64,000 nucleotides of DNA from JBCDCB01 sp039182735 (GTDB taxonomy: Bacteria; Planctomycetota; Phycisphaerae; Phycisphaerales; UBA1924): the NCBI GenBank assembly GCA_039182735.1, contig JBCDCB010000007.1, positions 1-64,000 on the forward strand. The letters are read 5' to 3'. Made by a program: the position numbers and the translations under genes. Positions 1 to 8,562 of the stretch are shown here, piece by piece. Below the pieces are notes generated by a model. The model was given only the letters and a program-made list of their open reading frames with translations. It did no database searches and had not been told where the DNA came from. The number at the start of each line of letters is the position of its first letter. Position 1 is the first letter of the stretch.

Positions 1-729
1 CGGCACGTTCGCGATCGTGCCCTCGAGCATCTTCAGCAGGCTCTGCTGCACGCCCTCGCCCGACACGTCGCGCGTGATCGAGACGTTGTTGGATGTCTTG
101 CCGATCTTGTCGATCTCGTCGATGTAGATGATCCCGCGCTGCGCCGCGTCAAGATCAAAGTCGGCCCCCTGCAGCAGCTTGAGCAGCAGGTTCTCGACGT
201 CTTCACCGACGTAGCCCGCTTCGGTAAGCGTGGTCGCGTCACCGATCGCGAAGGGCACGTCGAGCATGCGCGCCAGCGTCTTGGCGAGCAGTGTCTTGCC
301 AGAACCCGTCGGGCCGATCAACAGCACGTTCGACTTGTCGAGTTCGACCGGGGAATCCTCGGCCTCGACCTGCGAGAGACGCTTGTAGTGGTTGTGGACC
401 GCGACGGCGAGCGACTTTTTGGCCGCCAGCTGCCCGATCACGTACTGGTCCATGAACTCCTTGATCTGCCTCGGGGATGGCACTTCCTGCAGCGCCTTCG
501 AACCCGAGGAGACGCGTCGGCGTTCCTGCTTGAAAATGTTCTGGCACAGATCGACGCAGTTCGAGCAGACGTAGACGTCGTTCGGGCCCTCGACCATCGG
601 GCCCACCTCGCGCGACGTCTTGCCGCAGAACGAGCAGGTCGTCACACGGCGACCGCGGAACCCGCTGGTCCCGGTCCCGCCGTTGCCCGTGGAATCTCCG
701 CTCCCGCCATCGTTTCGGTTCTTGGACAT
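1..729 (-). CDS. clpX: ATP-dependent Clp protease ATP-binding subunit ClpX (3' end outside window)
   Basis: AAA+ unfoldase that feeds substrates to ClpP. The visible 243 codons hold a Ser/Gly/Thr-rich N-terminal tail, the four-cysteine zinc-binding domain (CSFC...CSNC, about residues 33-61), the Walker A motif GPTGSGKT and the Walker B/IDEIDK region. The gene runs off the left edge, so the C-terminal half including sensor 2 is not seen. The ATG at 729 is chosen because the zinc domain follows at the usual distance; no strong Shine-Dalgarno is visible. tig lies upstream on the same strand, the usual tig-clp order, but clpP is about 52 kb away. Identification is certain; only the length is unknown. 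Confidence 0.97.
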   Translation of the reverse strand, partial: MSKNRNDGGSGDSTGNGGTGTSGFRGRRVTTCSFCGKTSREVGPMVEGPNDVYVCSNCVDLCQNIFKQERRRVSSGSKALQEVPSPRQIKEFMDQYVIGQLAAKKSLAVAVHNHYKRLSQVEAEDSPVELDKSNVLLIGPTGSGKTLLAKTLARMLDVPFAIGDATTLTEAGYVGEDVENLLLKLLQGADFDLDAAQRGIIYIDEIDKIGKTSNNVSITRDVSGEGVQQSLLKMLEGTIANVP

Positions 730-879
730 CGTGTACTCAGATTCCGCGTGCGTGAGAGGACCTCGGTGCTCCGGGCCTAAGTGTATCGTCGCATCGGCCC
801 CGGCTCTCTACCCAACCCGCATCAGAGCGCGAATAGCGGGTCCGACACGCGCAGAACGCCGGTTTGGAGGGGCAAACGC

Positions 880-1263
880 TCAGTCCGGGGAATCGCCGAT
901 ATCCCCGAATCCGCGATCGGTGGGTTCGTCGGCGACCTCTTCCGCCGCCTTGCGGTCCTTTGCCGCCCGAAGCTCCGCCACATTGGGGTGCGGCGTCGAG
1001 ACAACCTCCCCGATAATCAGCGCCTTCAGCCGCTCGAACTCTCCCTCGTCGATCTCGCCGTTGTCGCGCATTCGGCGAATTTCGTGGAGCGAGAGCGGCG
1101 GCGTGCGCATGCTCTCGGTGCTCTCGCCGAAGAGGCGGCGGCGGATCGCCAGAATGAGCGCCCCGCCCACGATCGCCGCGGCGATCATGAGCCCGATCCA
1201 GAAGAGCGCCCGCATCATCGCGGGGTTGCTCGACTGCGCGATCAACGAAGAGACGGCGCGCAC
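880..1263 (-). CDS. small single-pass membrane protein with SHOCT-like segment
   Basis: About 127 aa. One hydrophobic helix (residues about 18-38, ending in IRRR) is followed by a cytoplasmic segment with the pattern LHEIRRMRDNGEIDEGEFERLK. That resembles the SHOCT (short C-terminal) motif, in which a short helix pair carries 'L..L...G.I..EEFE..K'. The GTG at 1263 lies 7 nt after the tig stop codon, with a purine-rich stretch upstream inside tig. An alternative ATG pair lies at 1218/1215 but has no ribosome site. The gene sits between tig and clpX on the same strand and is probably co-transcribed with them. Function is unknown; SHOCT occurs in many oligomerising membrane proteins. Confidence 0.7.
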   Translation of the reverse strand: MRAVSSLIAQSSNPAMMRALFWIGLMIAAAIVGGALILAIRRRLFGESTESMRTPPLSLHEIRRMRDNGEIDEGEFERLKALIIGEVVSTPHPNVAELRAAKDRKAAEEVADEPTDRGFGDIGDSPD

Positions 1264-1270
1264 GGGCCCG

Positions 1271-2665
1271 TCAGACCTCGACCTTCGCGTCCTCGCCGTG
1301 GGTCTCGGCGATGGACTCGTTGTAGGTCTTGGCGTCAACCTCTTCGGTCTTTGCCTTGGCGAGGATCGCGTCGAGCGTCTTGTGCTCGCGGACCTGCTGG
1401 TGGATCGTGCCGACCTGGTTGCGCTTGATCAGTTCGTCGCGTAAAGCCTCGGGCCGCTGCCCGCGTTCCTGGGCCATCTGCGCGATGCGACCCATGATCT
1501 CTTGGTCTCCGACCTCGACCTTGAGCGACTCGGCGGCCTTCTCAAGGATGAAGAAGAGCTTGAGTTCTCGCGCGGCGCGCTCGCCCGACGACGCACGAAG
1601 CTCGGCCGTCCGACGCTCGATCGCGTCCTGCGCGACGCCGCGGTACATCATCTCGGCCCGCGCGCGCTCGATGCTGCGTTCGGCCTGCTGCGAGGTGAGC
1701 TTCTCGGGCAGTTCCATCTCGGTGTGGTCGATCAGGTGCGAGGCGACCTGCTGACGCATCGCCGTCTGCTGCTCGACCATCGCGCGGCGGTTGAGCTGCA
1801 GCGTGATCCACTCGCGGAGCTCTTCTTCGGTGTCGAGCCCGAACTTCGGGAGCAGGTCCTCCACCTTCGCCGGCATGATGCGCTGCACCGACGAAATCTC
1901 GAAGGCGATGGTCACGTCCTTGTCGCGGATCGCGGCGTCCTCGTGGTGCTCCGGGCCCTTGGTCTTGATGGTGATGGTCTCGCCCGACTTGGGCGTCCCG
2001 ATCTGCTTGGCGAAGTCATCGACGATGACCCCCAGGATCGCGCCGCTCCCATCACTGCCTTTCTCGGGGACCTGCACGACCGCGCCCTCGATGTTGAGCA
2101 GCTCGGCGCCTTCTTTGTCGCTCATGATGCCCTTGCCCATGAGGTAGTCGCCGGGCTCCGCGTCGTCGCGCTCTTCGAGCTCGCCCTCGTTCTTGAGCAG
2201 GCGCTCGAGCTGCGGGTTGACATGCTCGTCGGTGATCTCGATGACGGGCTTCTTGACCTCGATCCCGTCGAGCTCGGGGAGCTCGAACTCGGGCGCCACT
2301 TCGACCTCGAGCGTGAAGCTGATCTTCTCGCCCGCGGTGAGCTCGATGTCCTTGAGCTCGTCGCCGCCGTCGGGCTCGCCCACGGGCTTGATGTCGTGAT
2401 CGCGGAGCGCCTGCTGGTACGCCTCGCTGATGATGCGTCCCTTGGCCTCGTCGCGGACGGCCTTGCCGAACTTCTTCTCGATCAGCTTGCGCGGCGCGTG
2501 GCCCGGGCGAAACCCCGGGAGCTGAGCCTGCTCGGTGTACACGGCGAGTGTTTCCTCGATGCCCCCCGTGACCGCGTCCCCGTCGATCGTGATCGAGATC
2601 TTCTTCCGGCAGGGACCGGCGTCCTCGACCTTCACGTCCGTCATGGTTGCGGTGGAATCGCTCAT
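1271..2665 (-). CDS. tig: trigger factor (ribosome-bound chaperone/PPIase)
   Basis: 464 aa. Binds the ribosome exit tunnel and folds nascent chains. The N-terminal ribosome-binding domain carries the signature-like GFRPGHAPRKLIEKKFG (about residues 50-66). It is followed by a PPIase domain of divergent FKBP type (GDYLMGKG... GVIVDDFAKQIG) and a helical C-terminal arm rich in Glu/Gln/Arg. The start at 2665 is supported by a GGAG 9 nt upstream; an earlier in-frame ATG at 2704 has no ribosome site. The peptide after the start is unusually acidic and precedes the first beta strand. It is first in a leftward run with the SHOCT-like gene and clpX, consistent with a protein quality-control unit. Confidence 0.95.
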   Translation of the reverse strand: MSDSTATMTDVKVEDAGPCRKKISITIDGDAVTGGIEETLAVYTEQAQLPGFRPGHAPRKLIEKKFGKAVRDEAKGRIISEAYQQALRDHDIKPVGEPDGGDELKDIELTAGEKISFTLEVEVAPEFELPELDGIEVKKPVIEITDEHVNPQLERLLKNEGELEERDDAEPGDYLMGKGIMSDKEGAELLNIEGAVVQVPEKGSDGSGAILGVIVDDFAKQIGTPKSGETITIKTKGPEHHEDAAIRDKDVTIAFEISSVQRIMPAKVEDLLPKFGLDTEEELREWITLQLNRRAMVEQQTAMRQQVASHLIDHTEMELPEKLTSQQAERSIERARAEMMYRGVAQDAIERRTAELRASSGERAARELKLFFILEKAAESLKVEVGDQEIMGRIAQMAQERGQRPEALRDELIKRNQVGTIHQQVREHKTLDAILAKAKTEEVDAKTYNESIAETHGEDAKVEV

Positions 2666-2860
2666 CGTGCAATGCTCCGACGGCACGCGATCCGCGTGCG
2701 GCAAACCTGCTCAAAGGACTTCGGACTGCCGCCGGGTGACCCGACCCGACGCCGATCCGCGAGCATAGCCCGCCCTCACAGCCCCGCCAAACGTCATCTG
2801 CCGACCCCGCTTTGCTCCGATTCCGTCGAGCGGCTCACGGATCTCGCCGAACTTTCCTCT

Positions 2861-3637
2861 ATGCACCGGCGCGAGGTCGTCATCGTGGGCGCGATCGGAA
2901 CAATCCTCGGGGTCGCCGCCATCGCCTCCTTCGGGCTCGCCGTCACCGACGAGGAAGGCAGCCCCCTCATCTACCGACTGACGGGCGGCTCCAAAGGCGA
3001 TACCGCTGCCGCGGAGCTCCGCGCCACCTTCGACCGGCCCGACGCGCGCGGCGGAACGATCAACCACGGACCCGCCGGGCCCGGCGGCACCGGCTCGGAC
3101 CTCGACATCATCATCCAGACCGACGAGACCTACGACCCACGCGCCGGCGTCAAGGACGTCCTCGACCGCCTCTCGAGCGACACGCCTGACGGTCCCGCGC
3201 AGAACCGGTACTTCTTCGACGCCGCCGGGCAAACGCTGGCGGACGTCGATGACCCGCTCGGCGAACTCGGCCCGCCCGATCGTGATTCACCCTTCATTGG
3301 ATCGTGGCAGACCCGGTCCTTCAGCGACGACGCCGACAACACCATCGCGCTGTCGCTGCGCGCAGACGGCACCTTCGAGCAGACCGCCGACCGACGCGTG
3401 TTCAACACCGAAGAGCGGTCGCACGTCGAGACGGGCGGTCACTGGCGGCGCTACCAAGGTCGCCTGGTCATGGCGGTGACCGCGTCGAGCGACACCTCCG
3501 TCACCCCGCGCGGGCAACTGCTCGTTTACGACGACGCGAACGTGCGCGGTTCGCGCTGGTTCTTCCGCGACACCGACGGCAAGACGCGCTCCTTCCGCCG
3601 ATCGACCACGGAAGCCGGCGTTCCGCTGAAGCCCTGA
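2861..3637 (+). CDS. membrane-anchored hypothetical protein with lipocalin-like C-terminal domain
   Basis: 258 aa, not recognised. The N terminus (MHRREVV, then a hydrophobic stretch to about residue 27) looks like an uncleaved signal anchor. A Gly/Pro-rich linker follows, and then a C-terminal domain from about residue 145 beginning with IGSWQTRS. Its pattern of LSLRADGTFEQ, HWRRYQG and LVYDD is typical of small beta-barrel 'lipocalin-like' domains that open with a GxW motif. The start ATG has no clear Shine-Dalgarno. It stands alone between divergent tig and the downstream lipid kinase pair. Function unknown; the fold assignment is from pattern only. Confidence 0.7.
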   Translation: MHRREVVIVGAIGTILGVAAIASFGLAVTDEEGSPLIYRLTGGSKGDTAAAELRATFDRPDARGGTINHGPAGPGGTGSDLDIIIQTDETYDPRAGVKDVLDRLSSDTPDGPAQNRYFFDAAGQTLADVDDPLGELGPPDRDSPFIGSWQTRSFSDDADNTIALSLRADGTFEQTADRRVFNTEERSHVETGGHWRRYQGRLVMAVTASSDTSVTPRGQLLVYDDANVRGSRWFFRDTDGKTRSFRRSTTEAGVPLKP

Positions 3638-3661
3638 CCAAACGCTCGCCTCGCCGGTCTC

Positions 3662-3667
3662 TACCAT
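3662..3667 (+). promoter_or_regulatory. -10-like box TACCAT, leaderless start
   Basis: TACCAT is followed by exactly 6 nt and then the GTG start at 3674; there is no Shine-Dalgarno between. The spacing suggests transcription starts at or next to the start codon. Confidence 0.5.
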
Positions 3668-3673
3668 CGCGGT

Positions 3674-4582
3674 GTGACAGGCCCCGTCCCATTCCGACGC
3701 GTCGCGATCCTGACCAACCGGCGCTCCGGCAGCGCGGGCGCCGCGGGCGATGCAGTCGCGATGTGCGAGGCTTGGGCGCGGCGCGCGGGCTCGCTCGTGC
3801 TCCGCGGCGCCGAGCGAGGCGGCATCGGGCAGCAGCTCGACGCGCTGCCCGGCACCGAACCGGACCTCGTCATCGCGATCGGTGGCGACGGGACCATCAA
3901 CGCCGGCGCGTCGTTCTGTGTCGAGCACGACGTGCCACTCGCGATCGTTCCCACCGGCACGATGAACCTGGTCGCGAAGGACCTGGACATTCCGCTGGAC
4001 CCGCTCAGCGCCGCGGCGTGCATCGAACGCGCGCTCGTTCGTCGCATCGACGTCGGGCGCGCGGGCGGGCAGGTGTTTCTGCACTCGGCGTTGGTCGGAT
4101 TGGCGCCGCACCTTGCGAAAGAACGGGAGGCGATGCGGAGCGCCGAAACGCCACTCGACGCGCTCGGTGCGGGGCTGGGATGGGTGCGCCGGCTCGCGGC
4201 GCACGAGGGCATCGAGCTGCTGCTGCGCAGCGACAACGCCGCCGCGCGCACGACGGTGCACAGCCTCGCGGTGACCGTGAACCCGCTGCGAGACGACAAC
4301 GTCTTCGGGCACCGGCGCTCGTCGCTCGATTCGGGCGTGCTCGGCGTGTACGCATCGGGCGACGCGGGGGACCTCGCCGGCCTCCGCACCGTCGCGACGC
4401 TCGCCAGCGGCAGGCTCGAAAGCGACCCCAACACCTTGCGCACAGCGCGCCGATCCCTCACGCTGGAGAGCCCTTCGCCCAGCCTCGACGTGGCGCTCGA
4501 CGGGGAGGTGCGCACACTGCGAACACCGATCGAGTTCAACATCGAACCGTGCGCGCTGCGCGTCCTCGGCGGTGCGGCATGA
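3674..4582 (+). CDS. diacylglycerol/sphingosine kinase-type lipid kinase family protein
   Basis: 302 aa. The NAD-kinase-like fold is shown by the nucleotide-binding motif IGGDGTIN (about residues 72-79) and the following PTGTMNLVAKDL, where the family usually has GTxNxxA. The N terminus LTNRRSGSAG matches the family's 'NPxxG' start. These enzymes phosphorylate a lipid head or long-chain base at the inner membrane face; the substrate cannot be read from sequence. The GTG at 3674 is chosen because of the TACCAT box 6 nt upstream and because it directly precedes the first beta strand. The stop overlaps the next gene's start (ATGA), so it is translationally coupled to the phosphoesterase. Confidence 0.85.
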   Translation: MTGPVPFRRVAILTNRRSGSAGAAGDAVAMCEAWARRAGSLVLRGAERGGIGQQLDALPGTEPDLVIAIGGDGTINAGASFCVEHDVPLAIVPTGTMNLVAKDLDIPLDPLSAAACIERALVRRIDVGRAGGQVFLHSALVGLAPHLAKEREAMRSAETPLDALGAGLGWVRRLAAHEGIELLLRSDNAAARTTVHSLAVTVNPLRDDNVFGHRRSSLDSGVLGVYASGDAGDLAGLRTVATLASGRLESDPNTLRTARRSLTLESPSPSLDVALDGEVRTLRTPIEFNIEPCALRVLGGAA

Positions 4583-5400
4583 TGCGCATCCTGCACGTCT
4601 CCGATATCCACTTCGGTGCGCACGAAGACGAACTCGTCGATGCGCTATGCGATTCGATCGAGGAACTCGCGCCGGACCTCGTCATCGCGAGCGGGGACTT
4701 CACCAGCGCGGGACGCCCTCGCGAGTTTTTGCAGGCGCGCGCGCTGATCGAATCCCTCTCCGCGCCCGTGCTCGCAACGCCGGGCAACCACGACATCCCG
4801 GCGTATGCGCTCTTCGAGCGGTTCTTCCGCCCGCTGCGCCGCTACCGGCGCACGATCGAGCCGGTCACCATGGATCGCAGCGTTGAGGAGACCCACGCGA
4901 TCCTCTCGCTCAACACAGCGCGCGCGTGGGACCTCTCGCTCGACTGGTCGCACGGCTACGTCTCGCGCGCACAAGTCGAGGATGCGAGCAGCTTCTTTCG
5001 CGCGCACGCCGATGCGCCTTTCAAGGCGCTGGTCGTGCATCACCCGTTCATCGTTCCCGATTGGATCCCCGGGTTCCGCGCGATCCGCAACGGCGAAGCG
5101 ATGCTCCGCGTGCTCGCCGAGCATCGGGTGGATGCGGTTTTCGCGGGCCATCTCCACCAGCGGTTCAGCGTGACCTACGGAGAAGACGTCGCCGCGCCGG
5201 ACCACTCGGTCACGGTGCTGCAGGTCGGCACCGCGACGTCGCACCGCAGGCGTGACCAGCCCAACGGGTTCGCGCTCGTGGAAATCCAAGGCGGTTCACA
5301 CGAGGTCATCGCGCATGAGTACCGCGGCGGCTCGTTCGTGCGCACTGATGCCGTACCTCACGCGAACGCCGGGATTTCCGACCCATACCGCTCGGCGTGA
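4579..5400 (+). CDS. calcineurin-like metallophosphoesterase
   Basis: 273 aa. It has the full metal-ligand set of the family in order: SDIHFG (D, H), SGDFT (D), GNHD (N, H), HHP (H) and GHLHQ (H, H), ending about residue 194. Such enzymes hydrolyse phosphomono- or diesters, often cyclic nucleotides or nucleotide-sugar lipids. It resembles the Icc/CpdA and LpxH-type cytosolic enzymes but lacks features that fix the substrate. It starts with ATGATG, and the first ATG overlaps the lipid kinase stop by 4 nt. Coupling to a lipid kinase hints at a phospholipid or nucleotide-lipid substrate, which is inference. Confidence 0.88.
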   Translation: MMRILHVSDIHFGAHEDELVDALCDSIEELAPDLVIASGDFTSAGRPREFLQARALIESLSAPVLATPGNHDIPAYALFERFFRPLRRYRRTIEPVTMDRSVEETHAILSLNTARAWDLSLDWSHGYVSRAQVEDASSFFRAHADAPFKALVVHHPFIVPDWIPGFRAIRNGEAMLRVLAEHRVDAVFAGHLHQRFSVTYGEDVAAPDHSVTVLQVGTATSHRRRDQPNGFALVEIQGGSHEVIAHEYRGGSFVRTDAVPHANAGISDPYRSA

Positions 5401-5478
5401 CCCTCCCGCTCAACGCGTGCCTCAGGATCCCGCGCGATCTCGGGATCATCGAACGGCTGTGGGGCGTGTGACGCGCCG

Positions 5479-5484
5479 TACACT
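5479..5484 (+). promoter_or_regulatory. -10-like box TACACT, leaderless start
   Basis: TACACT is followed by 6 nt and the ATG at 5491; no ribosome-binding site is present. Confidence 0.5.
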
Positions 5485-5490
5485 GCTCGC

Positions 5491-6210
5491 ATGATCTTGA
5501 GCATCCGAGCCGGTGGACGTCGGAACTTCCTCGCGCGGCGCGGCAAGCGCTACGAATCGTGGAGCGACCTGTTCGCGCGCTTCCTCACGCCCGCGTGCAG
5601 ACGCGCCGGGTCTTCGCGCGCCATCCTCTTCAATCCGTTCGGTCAGTGGGAGGTCGTGATCAACAAAGGCGGCCAGATGCTGTGGGATCAGATCGAGTAC
5701 GCACGCCGGTACGGCCTGAACGACGTCGATGGATACACCGACGCGGTCCGCGCGATGGCGCGAGAAGGCATCGAGGTGATGGCCTACATCGGCACGCCGG
5801 TGGACTACGTGCCCCGGCGCGATGTGCTGCGCACGCTCAAGCCCATCATCGACGCGGGCGGCGGGATCTACTTCGACGCGTCCGCGTCGCTCAAAGACAG
5901 CCCGCACATCCAGACGCTGCTCGATCTGAACGAGCACGTCTCGGTCGGCACGGAGACGTGGCCCGTGCCGGGCCACCCCCTCGCGCACCTGCCGTCGCTC
6001 GCGCTGGCCCGCGCGGTGGATAGCCGGCTGGATCGGATCTCGCGCGACGGGCCGCAGCGACTCGTGATGTTCCGCGGCGACGACGAGGATTCGATCAAGG
6101 CGATCCGCCACACGCAGCGTGTGACGAGCGCGAACGTGCACGACGTGGTCGCCAAGTGCGCGCAGCGCGGCTGGACGACCGTGATGCCCGCGGAGCTGTT
6201 CGTCCGCTGA
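5491..6210 (+). CDS. hypothetical protein, possibly a TIM-barrel-like domain
   Basis: 239 aa, no signal peptide, not recognised. Segments such as RAILFNPFGQW, GIEVMAYIGTP and GGGIYFDAS alternate strand-like and helix-like stretches with a regular period. Charged residues sit at strand ends (NPFG, YIGTP, FDAS, VGTETW), as in (beta/alpha)8 glycosidase-like folds. GTETWPVPGHP could be a catalytic loop, but no known active site can be assigned. It is a single-gene unit with a leaderless-type promoter. GC and codon use match the neighbours. Confidence 0.7.
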   Translation: MILSIRAGGRRNFLARRGKRYESWSDLFARFLTPACRRAGSSRAILFNPFGQWEVVINKGGQMLWDQIEYARRYGLNDVDGYTDAVRAMAREGIEVMAYIGTPVDYVPRRDVLRTLKPIIDAGGGIYFDASASLKDSPHIQTLLDLNEHVSVGTETWPVPGHPLAHLPSLALARAVDSRLDRISRDGPQRLVMFRGDDEDSIKAIRHTQRVTSANVHDVVAKCAQRGWTTVMPAELFVR

Positions 6211-6329
6211 GAACCGCATCTTTCGTGACATGTCCCGCCGTTTACGACGCAGAACCGATCTTTGCTGGCGTGCTCGCGATCCGCGTGTAGGTTTCCTGAT
6301 GCTCTTGTTCGAGAATGAAGGAACCTGAC

Positions 6330-8207
6330 ATGCCGATGCCCGCGCTCCGTGTTTCACTCGCGACGTTCCTGCTGTCGACTGCGGCCGTTGCGGGCCCGAT
6401 CGATCCGCCCGCCGGTCCCGTGGCGTCGACGATGAAGTCGCTCGACACGATCGAGCCGCGACGCTGCCTGAACGACCTGCCGCCGGATGAGGGCGCGATC
6501 GTGCTCGTGACCGAGCCTGGGCAGTACTTCATGCGCGCCGACATCGTCGCGGGGCCGGGCCAGCACGGCGTGCGCATCGTCACCTCCGGACGCGTATCCA
6601 TCGATCTGAACGGCTTCTCGATCCGAGGCGAAACCGGCTCGCAGAACGGCATCGACATGGTGCTCGCGCCGCAATCGCCCCCGTCAAGCCTGCACGTGCG
6701 CTGCGGCGACGGTTCCTGTCGCGGAAGCATCAACGGGTTCGGCGGCGACGGCGTCTTCACGTCCGACGTCCGTGACGTCCGCTGCGAAAACTTCGACACG
6801 ACCAACCATCTCGGAAACGGCCTGCACCACCTCCATGCCGAGAACGTCATCCATCGCGACATCGCGGCGCGCAACTGCGGCGGCAACGGGTACCGTTCCG
6901 CGTGCGGACGTTCTACAGGCAAAAGACAGCACAAGGCGGTCAGCTGTATCAGCACCGGCAACGGCGGCGATGGCATCAGCATCGAACCCACCATGGGCGT
7001 TTTCGATGTCTTCTTCGAAGACATCGTGTGCACACAGAACAGCGCGAACGGCGTCCACATCGTCGAGCCGCTCCCCCTCGCCCGCAGCGCGACCGCCACA
7101 GAAACGGTCGTCTGCAAGATGCAGCGTGTCGAGCTCGCGCTCAACGGTGGCAGCGGCGTGCTCTACGAGCTCCCCGTCGGCTCGAAGTCTTCGGTCCTTG
7201 TGAGCGACTCATCGTCAACCGGGAACGTCGGCGACGGCTTCGCGCTCCGCGCCTCCGGCCCGGGCGACGTCCACTTCGGCAGCATCACCGTGCATGACCG
7301 CGTCCGCTACAGCGGCAACGGCGCCAGCGGGCTCGTCAGCGACAACCCCGTGCACGTCGAGAGCTCGACCATGAGCGAGAACGCGCTCTACGGCCTCGAC
7401 GCTCAGGGCGGCGATCCCAACGAGTCCTGTGTCGTCATGCACGTCTGCCACCTCATCTCCAACGGGGGCGGCAACGGCGGCGGCGGCGCGCTGCTCAGGC
7501 ACGGACGCTTTTCGGGGTACAGCTGCGTCGTCTCGGACAACGAAGGGACCGGTATCGAGACCGGCGACGGCTGCCTCCTCCTCACCGACTGCTCCGTCAA
7601 CAACAACCAGGGCGATGGTGTCCTGACCAACGGCACACTCAACGTCGTCTCCAGCAACTTCCGGCGCAACACCGGCAGCGGCGTTCGCTGCGTCAATGGG
7701 GAATGCGTCGCCGACGACATGGTCTGCGAGTTCAACGGCAGCGCGAGCTCCGGAGGCGGCGCCGTCTTCACCGACTGCCCCACCGTGACGCTCCGCCGCT
7801 GCGTCTTCAACGACAACACCGGCAACGGCGTCACCGCCTCTTCGACCGTCGGACCCATCCGCTGGATGGCGCCCGAGATGGTGCTCAGCCGGAACTCGGG
7901 CCACGGCGCGCAGCTCGACAACATCACCGGAGGGCATCTCGAACGCTGCGTCACCAGCGGCAACGGCGGCACCGGCATCCTCATCGGCATGACCTGCACC
8001 AAGGTCCGCGTTGATCGATGCCACGCCACCGACGACGGTGCCGGCGGGATCTGGGTCCTCGGCACTGGCAACATCATCGTCGGGTGCACCGCGACCGCGA
8101 ACCCCGTCGGCGCGTTCGACGTCCGCCAGGGCAATGCCAGCGGCCCGATCATCAGTGCCGGCGAACTCGCATCGAGCTGCAACCCCAACGCGAATGTGAT
8201 TTACTAG
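6330..8207 (+). CDS. secreted right-handed parallel beta-helix repeat protein
   Basis: 625 aa. The signal peptide (residues 1-22, VSLATFLLSTAAVAG) is followed by a short conserved-looking region (LPPDEGAIVLVTEPGQYFM) and then about twenty degenerate coils. These are marked by NG.G/GNGG.G turns, Asn/Asp ladders and repeated 'C.....N.G.GV' units, typical of right-handed beta-helix proteins. Cysteines recur in the coils and may form disulfides or stacks. AAGGAA lies 6 nt upstream of the ATG at 6330, which fixes the start over the ATG at 6315. No sorting tail or anchor is seen, so it is probably released or bound to surface polysaccharide. Polysaccharide binding or lyase activity is possible, but no catalytic residues are evident. 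Confidence 0.85.
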   Translation: MPMPALRVSLATFLLSTAAVAGPIDPPAGPVASTMKSLDTIEPRRCLNDLPPDEGAIVLVTEPGQYFMRADIVAGPGQHGVRIVTSGRVSIDLNGFSIRGETGSQNGIDMVLAPQSPPSSLHVRCGDGSCRGSINGFGGDGVFTSDVRDVRCENFDTTNHLGNGLHHLHAENVIHRDIAARNCGGNGYRSACGRSTGKRQHKAVSCISTGNGGDGISIEPTMGVFDVFFEDIVCTQNSANGVHIVEPLPLARSATATETVVCKMQRVELALNGGSGVLYELPVGSKSSVLVSDSSSTGNVGDGFALRASGPGDVHFGSITVHDRVRYSGNGASGLVSDNPVHVESSTMSENALYGLDAQGGDPNESCVVMHVCHLISNGGGNGGGGALLRHGRFSGYSCVVSDNEGTGIETGDGCLLLTDCSVNNNQGDGVLTNGTLNVVSSNFRRNTGSGVRCVNGECVADDMVCEFNGSASSGGGAVFTDCPTVTLRRCVFNDNTGNGVTASSTVGPIRWMAPEMVLSRNSGHGAQLDNITGGHLERCVTSGNGGTGILIGMTCTKVRVDRCHATDDGAGGIWVLGTGNIIVGCTATANPVGAFDVRQGNASGPIISAGELASSCNPNANVIY

Positions 8208-8223
8208 CGGCGAAGGAGCCGCG

Positions 8224-8430
8224 TTGCGCCGTCACCACATGCTCGCCATCCGCGTCGCGATCGGGCTGTGCTCGCTGCCCCGCTTTGTCGCGGCGGGCTG
8301 GATGTACCGGAGCTACGCAGCTGTCGGCTGGATCCCAAACGACCCGAGCAACCTGCTTTTAATCGGCGCGATCGGCGTCGCGATTGCCGGCGGGTTTCTG
8401 CTGTTCATGGCGTTCTCGCGATTCGAGTGA
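8224..8430 (+). CDS. small two-helix membrane protein
   Basis: 68 aa starting at TTG with AAGGAG 5 nt upstream; an ATG at 8239 is an alternative. Two hydrophobic segments (about residues 9-28 and 44-65) flank a short loop with WIPNDPSN. It ends in a charged tail RFE. The gene follows the beta-helix gene by 16 nt and precedes the tRNA, so it may be co-transcribed with the former. No family recognised. Confidence 0.6.
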   Translation: MRRHHMLAIRVAIGLCSLPRFVAAGWMYRSYAAVGWIPNDPSNLLLIGAIGVAIAGGFLLFMAFSRFE

Positions 8431-8450
8431 GCCGAGAATCCCGCTACACT
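8422..8450 (+). promoter_or_regulatory. promoter of tRNA-Leu
   Basis: TTCGAG at 8422-8427 and TACACT at 8445-8450 are separated by 17 nt, and the tRNA begins 11 nt after the -10 box. The -35 half lies inside the end of the preceding small gene. Confidence 0.55.
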
Positions 8451-8460
8451 CCCGTTCCGC

Positions 8461-8544
8461 GCCGGAGTGGCGGAATTGGCAGACGCAGTGGATTCAAAAT
8501 CCACCGGGGTAACACCCGTGCGGGTTCGAGTCCCGCCTCCGGCA
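8461..8544 (+). tRNA. tRNA-Leu (anticodon CAA)
   Basis: An 84-nt class II tRNA. The acceptor arms GCCGGAG and CTCCGGC pair perfectly with discriminator A at 8544. The anticodon stem-loop is GTGGA-TTCAAAA-TCCAC with CAA at 8495-8497. A long variable arm and the TTCGAGTC T-loop are present. CCA is not encoded. The last 27 bases plus one flanking base recur as a direct repeat at 9065-9092 (see repeats). Confidence 0.97.
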
Positions 8545-8545
8545 T
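8518..8545 (+). repeat. direct repeat copy 1 (tRNA-Leu 3' end, att-like)
   Basis: 28 bp covering the T-arm and 3' acceptor strand of tRNA-Leu. It is identical to 9065-9092. The pair brackets the acetyltransferase gene, the arrangement left by site-specific integration into a tRNA 3' end. Confidence 0.8.
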
Positions 8546-8562
8546 TCGTTGAGAACGCATTC

